Shown here in pieces: positions 51,440-59,205 of a stretch of 64,000 nt of DNA; the first letter of the stretch is position 1, and every line of letters begins with the position of its first letter. The stretch comes from Luteolibacter arcticus (GTDB lineage Bacteria > Verrucomicrobiota > Verrucomicrobiia > Verrucomicrobiales > Akkermansiaceae): contig NZ_JAPDDT010000002.1 in NCBI RefSeq assembly GCF_025950235.1, positions 248,001-312,000 on the forward strand, written 5' to 3'. Made by a program: the position numbers and the translations under genes. The notes beneath the pieces were generated by a model. It searched no databases. It was not told the DNA's origin and saw only the letters and a program-made list of their open reading frames with translations.

Positions 51440-53535
51440 GTGATCGGAAAGGCCTATCTCCTGGTGCCGCTGGCCCTGACCGTAGGCTTTGCCTGTGGCT
51501 TCGGGTCCCGGCATTTCCATGAGAGTCCGCCGCAGGAATCGACCGCGACCCAGGCTGCGTCGGCACCAGGCACGGGCGGGCAAACGAGTTCGGGCGTCCC
51601 GATAAAGTCGAGATCCACGGACACCGTGGAAAGCCTGCTCGGCCTCGATGATCATTCGCTGTACCAGCGGCTGGCGCTATGGCTGCTGGACGCGGACGAA
51701 ACCGGGATCAGGGCTTTTTTCGAACGTTACCAGAATCTGCCGGAGGCGGATGAGGACGTGTTGAAGCTCTTGTTCGCCCGTTGGACGAAGGTGGATCCGG
51801 CCGGCGCGATCAGAGCGGCGACGGCCACCTACCTTGAAGGACTGGCATGGTGGGCGTGGACGCTGAATGACCCCGAGCTGGCGGTCCGCGAGGTCCCCGA
51901 AGACTTCTTTGACGAAGTCATGCAGGCCTTGGCCCGCTTTCATCCCGAGCGGGTCGAGGCGGCGTTGGCGGCTCATCCGGAGTTCAGCATCAGGTCGGAT
52001 CGCGAAGAGATCGCGCGGGAGCTGGCCGCCAGTGATCCCGGTGCAGCGCTCCAGCTTTTGCGAGAGCACGACGGAGAGTCCGAGAACGAGGTCATCGAGG
52101 AGTGGACCCGCCAGGATCCCCACGCGGCGCTGGCGTGGCTGGAGGAGCATCCGGACCGCACCGATGGATCGTTCGAGGAAGGCTTTCTTGAAGCGCTGGA
52201 GAAGGAGCATCCCGAGTTGCTTGCCGAGCTGGCCGCGCGGGCGAGGTCCGGAAAGCTGAAGTGGGAGCTGGAAGGAGCGGCTTTCCGGCATCTGGTGAAG
52301 GAAGATCCCGCCGCGGCGCTGGCGATGGCGGAAGCGACCGAATCGCTGCGGGTGAAAGCCGAGCGACTCGCGGCGCTTGGGCGGGAAGCCATCGCTGCCG
52401 ATCCCCAGCAGGCCTTGGCGCGGTTCGCAGAGGTCTTCCAGACGCTCCCGGATGCCGCGGACCGCACGGCCTATGTCCGCTTTGCCGACGATAGCGACAA
52501 TGGTGGCGATGGCGGGGATGCCATCGCCGGGCTCGATGACTTCGTCGAGGAACTGGTGGCGACCGATGCGCTCGCCGCGATGGACACGGCCGTCCGCCAT
52601 GGCACGGAGATGGCGAAGGTGGTGGCGGACGAGTGGTCATCCGAGGATGTGGACGGCCTTTCGACGTGGCTGCTGGAGCAACCGCCCGGACCGATCCGTG
52701 ATCAGGGGGTGAATTCGGTGGTGCACAAACTCGCGAACTCGTCCGATTTTGCCGCGGCCATCCGGTGGGAGTCGGAAATTTCCGGGGCAGATGCGCGGAG
52801 CGAGGCCCGCAGGAAAATCCTTACCTGGTGGGTGCCGGAAGAGCCGGACGCCGCCAAGGCGTGGCTTGAAAGTGCGGACCCCTCAGAATGGCATGGTCGG
52901 TATCGCTGGAAAAGCTCGCGATCCATTCGGGTATGGATCGCGCCTGCAACGGAGGCGTCTTCGCGCCAGCGTCCTCTATTTGTTTCCGGGCTAACGCGAT
53001 CTGTTCCCGGGCGAGCGCGATTTCGTCAGGATCCGAAAGTTGGCCCAGCAGCTCTTCCGCTCGTTCAGGGCTTTGCTCGAGGAGCGCCTCGAACGATGAC
53101 TGCACCACAGTCTGACGCTCTGCCTCGATGGAAGCCACTGCGGCTTTCGAGGCGCTTCCGGCGGAGAGGAAGGGACAAATCGCCGGGAACCTGCTGGGGG
53201 AGGCGGAGAGCGAAATTCCACCGGAGCTCGCGGCGGCGGTGGCCCAGTATCTCCTGATTCATCCCCTCGCAGCAGACGACGTCACTCCGGACGATGTGGA
53301 AACTAGCATCTGCGAACTCGCAAGCGACTGGGGGAACCGTGATCCGCTGGCGGCGAGCCGCTGGGTCGCCACCCTGCCCGAAGGTTCAGCCCGCGTGTGG
53401 GCCGCGAAAAACCTGGCCGCCCGCTGGGCCGAGTATGAACCCGCCGCCGCCCGCCTCTGGGTGTCCACGCTGCCGGTAGGTGACCGTTTCGAGGTGGTGG
53501 ACTACCTCGACAGCGGCGCGGCTTGGAAGGAGTGA
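51440..53535 (+). pseudogene. Exported repeat-type protein gene broken by an internal inversion
   Basis: From GTG 51440 (signal/anchor AYLLVPLALTVGFACGFG) a coherent acidic, helical protein runs to about 52888, with recurrent DPxAAxxW modules (QDPHAALAWLEEHPDR, EEPDAAKAWLES). The frame then turns into basic, non-protein-like sequence. The family-like sequence resumes from 53131 in another frame (AAFEALPAERKGQIAG, DPLAASRWVATLPEG) and stops at 53535. Between them, the protein-like reading is on the minus strand (IEAERQTVVQSSFEALLEQ, IPEWIASFSSDTDHA). Re-inverting 52889-53137 restores a continuous helical protein apart from a 1-nt frame gap in a C-run near 52880. As it stands the plus frame would give 605 aa and stop at 53257. 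Confidence 0.7.
52889..53137 (-). other. Inverted segment inside the 51440-53535 gene
   Basis: This block of about 249 bp carries gene-like coding sequence in the wrong orientation. It is bounded by TGGC (52889-52892) and its inverse GCCA (53134-53137), only 4 bp. Joining the re-inverted block to the right flank gives DTDHA-TAAFEALPAER in frame. The left junction needs one extra C in the CCCC run at 52879-52882, giving ADPLRMASIEAERQ. Breakpoints are therefore approximate. Confidence 0.65.
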
Positions 53536-53546
53536 GCGTCGCGCCA

Positions 53547-53576
53547 CGAAAAAAGCCACTCTCCGGAGAGAGTGGC
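53547..53576 (-). terminator. Intrinsic terminator of tRNA-Glu
   Basis: On the minus strand the stem GCCACTCTC / GAGAGTGGC with loop TCCG is followed by TTTTTT. It lies 12 bp downstream of the tRNA 3' end. Confidence 0.85.
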
Positions 53577-53587
53577 TTGGAAAGTGG

Positions 53588-53659
53588 CAACCCGTAGGGG
53601 AATCGAACCCCTATTGCTAGAATGAAAATCTAGAGTCCTAACCGTTAGACGAACGGGTC
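53588..53659 (-). tRNA. tRNA-Glu (anticodon UUC)
   Basis: The cloverleaf is complete: acceptor GACCCGT with ACGGGTT, anticodon stem CTAGA/TCTAG with loop TTTTCAT (anticodon TTC), and T arm AGGGG-TTCGATT-CCCCT. The discriminator base is G and CCA is not encoded. It is flanked by a strong terminator on its 3' side. Confidence 0.95.
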
Positions 53660-53801
53660 TTGTTAATGGCGCCGCGTGCGGCGGGCGGGAAATTAGTCAC
53701 GCGGATTTCAGTGGCAAGACAATTTTGACCCAAAAATCCCGGACTACGGGAAATCCCGGCCCGCCACCGCAGAGCGGGGCGGGCCGGAAGGTCAGGCACG
53801 C

Positions 53802-55949
53802 TCAGAGTGCCTTGTCGAAGTTCAGGCCGGGATCGCCTTGCGGGCCGCCTGCCAGCACGAAGTTCAGCTTCGCGTCGTCCGGCAGCTTGATCTCGCCGAC
53901 CATTTGCGAGTCCTCGCTGGCGAGCACCAGCAGCCCGCGCTCGTCGATGCTGAAGGTGCCGGCGAGGTCGTTGCTCTTGCCGTCCTTGGCGAAGGCCCAA
54001 GTGAACTTGCCGTCCGCGCCGAGCGTCAGCGTCACCTTGCCCTGCGCGCCGCGGTCGCTGACCCAAGTGCCGACCAGCTTGTCGGCAGGCACGGGCGGCG
54101 GGGCGGGGGCTTTCTCGGCCTCGACCGGCGGATCCGCCGGGGCGTCGTCGCCCTTGGCGGGAGTGACGGATGACTTGCAGAGATCGCGGAGCTGGGCGGC
54201 GATGGTGTCCGCTGGCTGGAGCGCGGCAGCTTGCTCGAATTGCTCCCCGGCGCGGTCGAGGTGGCCGCAGACGAGGTAATGGTAGCCGAGCAGGAACCGG
54301 GTGGCGGCATCGGAGGGCTTCGAGCGGGCGTAGTCCTCCAGCTTGCGGAGCTGTTCCGTGTAAACGGTCTGCGAGCTGTAGAGGCCGGTCATGGTGGTCC
54401 AGTCCCAGCCCGGGCCGGAGGCAAGCACGGGATTGAGCACGCCGGCGGCCTCGCCGTATTTCCCGAGGGCGAAGAGGACCAGCGCGCGGTACTCGTGGAG
54501 CGCCGTGTCGCCGGGCACGTAGGCGATCGCCTCGTCCACCGACTTCATGGCGGCGAGGTAGTCGCCCTGCTTGAAGGACGCGCGCGAGGCTTCCAGCGCG
54601 GCGCTGGATTTCTCCTCGGCGGTGGCTTCGGCGGCCTCGTCTCCCGGCGGCATGGTGCCGGCGGAAACGGTGATCGGCTCGCTGTAGTTGATGATCGTGG
54701 TGCCGGTGCTGCTCTGGACCGGCGGGGCCGGGTAGGGATTGCTGTAGCTCTGGTAGCCGATGTTGTAGATCAGGTTCCCCAAGCCCCAGGCGGCGATGCC
54801 CCAGGCAACCCCTTCGGCGAGGTCATTGTCGTGATAGTAGTAGCCGGGCCAAGGCCGCGGGCGGTAGCCGTGGTAGTGGCCATACCAGCGCTTGTTCCAT
54901 CCGTAGTTCCAACAGCCGTGGTGCCAGCCATGGTAGCGGTTGGCATTCCACCACGGGCGGCTGCCCCAGTAGTTCGGCCGGTAGCCCCAGTTGTTGTAGC
55001 GGCGGAAGTTGTTGTTGATGTTGAGATTTACGTTGTTGCCGATGTTGACGTTGTTCCCCCAACCCGGGCGATTGCCAGGGCGGGTGCCGGGCCGGTTGTT
55101 CCAGTTTCCCCAACTGCCCCAGTTGTTGCCCCAGGCGGGACGGTTCGCGGGGCGGTTGTTGAAGTTGGGGCGGTTGATGACCGGGCGGTTGTTGATGATC
55201 GTATTGCCGCCACCGGGACGGATGACCGTGTTGCCGCCGCCCGGGCGGATGATGTTGTTATTGTTGCCGCTGCCCGGACGATTGCCGGGGCGTGGGTAAT
55301 TGACGTTGCCGGGCCGGGTGTTCGGACGATCGGGCAAGGGCATCGGCTTGACGTTGCCATTTCCGGGACGCTGGACACCGCCGCCACCTGCGCCGGGCCG
55401 CGTTCCGGGACGCTGGACGCCTCCACCACCCGCACCGGGTCGGGTTTCGGGGCGTTGGACACCACCGCCGCCAGCACCGGGTCGGGTTTCGGGACGTTGA
55501 ACGCCGCCGCCGCCTGTACCGGGCCGGGTTCCGGGACGTTGAACGCCGCCGCCTGTACCGGGCCGGGTTTCAGGACGCTGGACACCACCGCCCCCGGCAC
55601 CAGGCCGGGTCGTGGGCCGTTGGGTGCCACCTCCGCCGCCACCGGGGCGGGTTTGCGGGCGCTGGGCCGGACGGGTGGAGGGCTGTGGACGCGACGCAGG
55701 GCGGCTTTGCGGCCTGCTTTGCGGGCGGCTCATCCGGGAGCCGGTCATCGGGCTGCGGGAGGCTTGGCGGCTGGCTCCTCCACCACCACCGCCACCACGG
55801 GAAAATCCGCCGCCACCACCACCACCGCCGCGAGCGCCGCCGCCGCCACCACCACGGGCACCACCGCCTCCGCCGCCGCGGGCTTCCACGTCGGCGACGA
55901 TGAGGGAAAGCACGGTCACGAAAACCATGAAGGGAGTGAAGAGTTTCAT
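53802..55949 (-). CDS. Secreted Gly/Arg/Pro-rich protein with C-terminal TPR and conserved domain
   Basis: 715 aa from ATG 55949, which begins a signal peptide (LFTPFMVFVTVLSLIVADVEA). Residues about 22-60 are almost pure Gly with Arg/Ala/Ser. About 105-190 hold 13-14-residue repeats of the type GAGGGGVQRPETRP. An Asn/Gly/Arg-rich stretch and a Trp/Tyr/His-rich block (about 295-385) follow. From about residue 470 to the end it is colinear with the protein at 59206: VDEAIAYVPGDTALHEYRAL, RFLLGYHYLVCGHLDRA (TPR-like) and a C-terminal LVGTWVSDRGAQGKVTL domain. It is 22 bp after the SnoaL-like gene, in one operon. Function unknown. Confidence 0.75.
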   Translation of the reverse strand: MKLFTPFMVFVTVLSLIVADVEARGGGGGGARGGGGGGARGGGGGGGGFSRGGGGGGGASRQASRSPMTGSRMSRPQSRPQSRPASRPQPSTRPAQRPQTRPGGGGGGTQRPTTRPGAGGGGVQRPETRPGTGGGVQRPGTRPGTGGGGVQRPETRPGAGGGGVQRPETRPGAGGGGVQRPGTRPGAGGGGVQRPGNGNVKPMPLPDRPNTRPGNVNYPRPGNRPGSGNNNNIIRPGGGNTVIRPGGGNTIINNRPVINRPNFNNRPANRPAWGNNWGSWGNWNNRPGTRPGNRPGWGNNVNIGNNVNLNINNNFRRYNNWGYRPNYWGSRPWWNANRYHGWHHGCWNYGWNKRWYGHYHGYRPRPWPGYYYHDNDLAEGVAWGIAAWGLGNLIYNIGYQSYSNPYPAPPVQSSTGTTIINYSEPITVSAGTMPPGDEAAEATAEEKSSAALEASRASFKQGDYLAAMKSVDEAIAYVPGDTALHEYRALVLFALGKYGEAAGVLNPVLASGPGWDWTTMTGLYSSQTVYTEQLRKLEDYARSKPSDAATRFLLGYHYLVCGHLDRAGEQFEQAAALQPADTIAAQLRDLCKSSVTPAKGDDAPADPPVEAEKAPAPPPVPADKLVGTWVSDRGAQGKVTLTLGADGKFTWAFAKDGKSNDLAGTFSIDERGLLVLASEDSQMVGEIKLPDDAKLNFVLAGGPQGDPGLNFDKAL
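55363..55640 (-). repeat. Tandem repeats coding for GGGGVQRPxTRPG modules
   Basis: Imperfect 39-42-bp direct repeats encode consecutive PGAGGGGVQRPETR-type units inside the 715-aa protein. They are in phase with the reading frame and vary mainly at two codons. Slippage or recombination is likely to change the copy number between strains. Confidence 0.75.
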
Positions 55950-55971
55950 CGCTGGAAAAGGGGCAAGAGGT

Positions 55972-56964
55972 TCATTTGGTTTCGGGCTCCTCGGGAGTTC
56001 CCGCGAGTGGATCGGCGTCCGGATCGGGCGCGCGGCGGACGAAGCGCACCTCGATGTCCGGCAGGTGCTCGCCATCCAGCACCCGGTCGGTGGAGCTCCA
56101 CACGATCGTGTCCTCGCCATCGAAGCTGAGCTTCTGGGTGGCGGCGTTGGTTTCGGCGTCGGCGGTGATGCCGCTGGTGCGGATCAGCCAGCCATCGCCA
56201 CTGCGGGTCCACTGGCCGGTGGCGTTTCCGCCGTCGCTGTCGAAGGTCCACCAGAAGAGCGACGAAGTGGCAGGGTTCCAGCCGATGCGGACGCTGGTGG
56301 TCTGGATGTCGCCATCTTCGTCGGTGGCCACGGCGTCACCGAGCAGGAAATTCCCGCTGTCGTCGAGGTCCATGGCGAACTCGGTGCGGACGCCATCGTC
56401 TCCCTCGTAGGTCCACTCGCCGACCAATCCGCCGAGTGGCTTGAGATGTTCCGAGGGCGGCGTGACTTCGAGTTGGTCGCGGGTGCTGGCGATGAGCCAG
56501 GAGCCGTCGGCCTGTTTCACCTGGGTGGCGGTGTAGCTGATGGACTTCACCGGTTCGCTGTCCGAGACCGTGAAATGGACCACACCTTCCTCGATGGCGA
56601 CGCCAGGGGCGACGAGATGCACCGAGGAGGCCTCAAGCGCGACCTGCGGGACGTCCTCGCCCTCGAAGATCTCCTTGTAGCGCGCCTCGATGGCCTCGCG
56701 GCCCTGGTAGGTCTCGCCATCCCGGCCGATCATTTCCCCCTCCGGGAGAAAGAGGCCTGCGATGGTGGCGGCATCCTTGGCATTGAAGGCGGCGACGAAG
56801 CGGGCGGCGGCCTTGCCGAGGGACTCGACATCGGCATCTTCGGTGGACGCCTCCCCGGCGGGCGGGGTGGCGGGTGTGGCCGGTTCTTGAGCGGGCGCGA
56901 GGGCTGGCAGGGCGGCGAAGAGGGCGGCGAGTAGTGGCCGCCGGAGGTAGGTCCGGAGTTTCAT
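55972..56964 (-). CDS. Exported SgcJ/EcaC (SnoaL-like) domain protein
   Basis: 330 aa from ATG 56964. Signal peptide RPLLAALFAALPALAPAQ. Residues about 45-170 match the SgcJ/EcaC NTF2-like domain: AAARFVAAFNAKDAATIAGL, GREAIEARYKEIFEG and VKQADGSWLIASTRDQLE. The second half (about 180-310) is a beta-rich domain with LGGLVGEWTYEGDDGV and WWTFDSDGGNATGQW. It is usually annotated as an SgcJ/EcaC family oxidoreductase, but no cofactor site is visible, so binding of a small ligand is as likely. It precedes the 715-aa Gly-rich gene by 22 bp on the same strand. Confidence 0.72.
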   Translation of the reverse strand: MKLRTYLRRPLLAALFAALPALAPAQEPATPATPPAGEASTEDADVESLGKAAARFVAAFNAKDAATIAGLFLPEGEMIGRDGETYQGREAIEARYKEIFEGEDVPQVALEASSVHLVAPGVAIEEGVVHFTVSDSEPVKSISYTATQVKQADGSWLIASTRDQLEVTPPSEHLKPLGGLVGEWTYEGDDGVRTEFAMDLDDSGNFLLGDAVATDEDGDIQTTSVRIGWNPATSSLFWWTFDSDGGNATGQWTRSGDGWLIRTSGITADAETNAATQKLSFDGEDTIVWSSTDRVLDGEHLPDIEVRFVRRAPDPDADPLAGTPEEPETK

Positions 56965-57356
56965 GGCGATCTCGGGAAGCGTGAAACCCTCATCTAACGG
57001 ACGAGGGCAATCTAGTTGATAGCCCAAGGAATTTTCCGGGCCATGATTTTTTTAAGATGTCCCGGACAGGCGCAGCCGAAGCACCGCAGTCAGGCCTCGA
57101 AATCACCTCCAGCCCGCAGAAAAGACGTCCCAAGTGAGCACCAGAGAGCCCGAGTGGCCTCTGGCGTGCGTCGATTTGTTTGAGGGCGGGCACGCTTCGA
57201 TTCGCGACTGCTTCCGCGCCCTTTAAGGGACAGCTGGGAACATCATTGGAATGTAAGATAATCAGGGGAATTTAACTGTTAGGCTGATTATTGACTTTCC
57301 CCGATTTTTTTACTTCAAGCTGAAGGGTCGCCATCACCCTACACACACACTGATAA
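56965..57356. other. Intergenic region, no gene seen
   Basis: 392 bp between divergent genes. The right 120 bp are AT-rich, with a TTGACT at about 57290 and a run of T, and could hold the promoter of the FG-GAP gene; no matching -10 box was found at the right spacing. No convincing ORF or structured RNA was seen. Confidence 0.4.
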
Positions 57357-58940
57357 ATGAAACTCCCACTCCCGGGATACGGCCTGTGCCTGGCACTCAC
57401 AGCCGTGATCTCCTCCCTGCCGGCCCTCGCCCAAGAGCCGACATTCACCCTGACCCCGTCCGCGGATCACCAGCAGCTCGGAGCCAACTATGTCGCCGTC
57501 GGTGACATCAATGGCGACGGGACCGTCGACCTCGCGATCTCCGATCCGGGCTACCGTGCTGATGGCAACTACAGCGCGGGCATCGTCCATCTGATCAGCG
57601 GCGCCGATGGCACCACCTTGCGCGGCTACCAGGGAAACATCGCCGGATCCCAGTTCTTCGGGCTGGGGCTCGCCGCACTCGACGTGAATCGTGACGGCGT
57701 CGCCGACCTAGCAATCGGTGCGCCGGGACAATCCGACGCGAGCGGCGGCTACGGAGCAGGCGCAGTCTGGATTTTCTCCGGCGCGAGTGGTGCCGTGCTC
57801 TCCACCACCGCGGGACCTGCGGGTTCGCAATACGGCGGGGCGATCGAAAATGCCGGCGACCAGAATGGCGACGGCGTCGATGACCTCTACGTCGGGGCGC
57901 CCGGTGCCGGTATCTATTATGGAGCCGTCCACGTGCAATCCGGGGCCGACGGATCGACCCTGCGGGTCATCAATACCACGGACTCCTTCACGAACTTCGG
58001 CACCATTCTGGCCACCGTTGGCGATGTCGACGGCGATGGCCGGGCCGATGTGGCGATCGGTGCCCCCGGATTCCGCGTCGCGGGGAACTACGCCGGCAAG
58101 GTCTCGATCGTCCGCAGTTCGGACGGAGGCACCGCGGCGGAAATCACTGGCACCGCGGTGTATCATCGCCTCGGGGAATCGCTTGCGGCGGTTCCGGACG
58201 TCAATGGCGATGGCCTGGCGGATCTCATGGTCGGCTCCTATTCCAGCGGTGGAGCGATCGTCGTCTCCGGACGCGATCTCACCACGCTGGTGGATCTCTC
58301 GCTGACATCGCTACCGGCTTACCAGCAGGTCCATGTCGGTGGTGGTCTGGACTATGACCATGATGGCACCATCGATTGGTTGATCGGCTCGCCGGGACTG
58401 GTCGCCAGCGGAAGCGGGCGCACGGGCGGCATCCGGTTGATCTCGGGGGCCGACAGCTCGACTCTCGTGGAGTACACGACGAACGCGCCCTACACCGGAC
58501 TTGGCTTGAAGCCACGCGTCTTGGCGGGCCTGGGTTTTGCCGCGGGTGAGGACTCGCTGCTGGATCCCGAAACCAATGGCCACGGCTTCGCCCACGTCTG
58601 GCGGGCGACCCAAGTCATCATCGAGATCCCCGATACCGATGGTGACGGCGTGAAAGACGACATCGATGCCGTGCCAAACTCCATCCTCACCGCCACGGTG
58701 AAGATCCTCGGCATCGACAGCACCGTGAAGAACACGGTGGACGCCACCGGCACCTCGTTGGCCGACCGCTTCGCCAAGCTCGGCAAACTGTCCGACTACC
58801 GGAAGCCGGCGCTCTACCTCGCGAACGCGACCCTGCTGGCCGTGAATCTTGCCCGCGACAAGGTTGTCACGACCAAGGAAGCCGTGCGACTGACGGCTAC
58901 GGCGGCAGTCGGCACCCTGCTGGGTTCGCTCCGTCGCTGA
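57357..58940 (+). CDS. Secreted FG-GAP (integrin-alpha-like) repeat protein
   Basis: 527 aa with a signal peptide (LCLALTAVISSLPALA). It contains at least five FG-GAP repeats with calcium-binding loops: VGDINGDGTVDLAISDPG, LDVNRDGVADLAIGAPG, DQNGDGVDDLYVGAPG, GDVDGDGRADVAIGAPG and DVNGDGLADLMVG. A seven-bladed beta-propeller is expected. Near the C-terminus DTDGDGVKDDIDAVP marks a type-3 thrombospondin-like calcium loop, followed by a helical tail ending in LRR. It has no sorting signal. Likely role: extracellular adhesion or binding; the partner is unknown. Confidence 0.85.
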   Translation: MKLPLPGYGLCLALTAVISSLPALAQEPTFTLTPSADHQQLGANYVAVGDINGDGTVDLAISDPGYRADGNYSAGIVHLISGADGTTLRGYQGNIAGSQFFGLGLAALDVNRDGVADLAIGAPGQSDASGGYGAGAVWIFSGASGAVLSTTAGPAGSQYGGAIENAGDQNGDGVDDLYVGAPGAGIYYGAVHVQSGADGSTLRVINTTDSFTNFGTILATVGDVDGDGRADVAIGAPGFRVAGNYAGKVSIVRSSDGGTAAEITGTAVYHRLGESLAAVPDVNGDGLADLMVGSYSSGGAIVVSGRDLTTLVDLSLTSLPAYQQVHVGGGLDYDHDGTIDWLIGSPGLVASGSGRTGGIRLISGADSSTLVEYTTNAPYTGLGLKPRVLAGLGFAAGEDSLLDPETNGHGFAHVWRATQVIIEIPDTDGDGVKDDIDAVPNSILTATVKILGIDSTVKNTVDATGTSLADRFAKLGKLSDYRKPALYLANATLLAVNLARDKVVTTKEAVRLTATAAVGTLLGSLRR

Positions 58941-58970
58941 GGTCCCTGCTTTGGTTACTCGTTCCTTTGT

Positions 58971-59002
58971 GCCCCGGAGCATCCCGCTCCGGGGCATTTT
59001 TT
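58971..59002 (+). terminator. Intrinsic terminator after the FG-GAP gene
   Basis: The stem GCCCCGGAGC / GCTCCGGGGC with loop ATCCC is followed by ATTTTTT, 30 bp after the stop codon. Confidence 0.92.
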
Positions 59003-59205
59003 GGGCTCTTCGTCCAATAACCGGCTTATTCCCAACGAGCCAGTTTGTATGAAGCGCTCCGTGAGAGAAATGAGTGAGTATTCAAAAACCCGTTGCGGTG
59101 CACAAGGGAGCACGACGAGAGTGAAAATGGGATGAATGGATGGGGCCAGCTACTCGTCTCATTATGGCCCAAGGGTAGAAATACCCGAACCCCACTCCTC
59201 GCATT

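Noticed and set aside
52863-53153. CTTGAAAG/CTTTCGAG as the inverted repeats that caused the inversion
   Set aside because: Using these as crossover points leaves the re-inverted block out of frame with both the left and right family-like sequence, whereas TGGC/GCCA gives an in-frame right junction.
55363-55640. Possible CRISPR or non-coding satellite
   Set aside because: The repeats are in phase with a reading frame and encode GGGGVQRPxTRPG modules.
54231-56129. 632-codon open frame on the plus strand
   Set aside because: It mirrors the repeat-rich 715-aa gene; its Val/Ala/Gly-rich low-complexity product reflects the antisense of Gly/Pro/Arg repeats.
56990-57193. 67-codon minus-strand frame in the 57-kb intergenic region
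   Set aside because: No recognisable domain, no conserved start context and no family-like composition.
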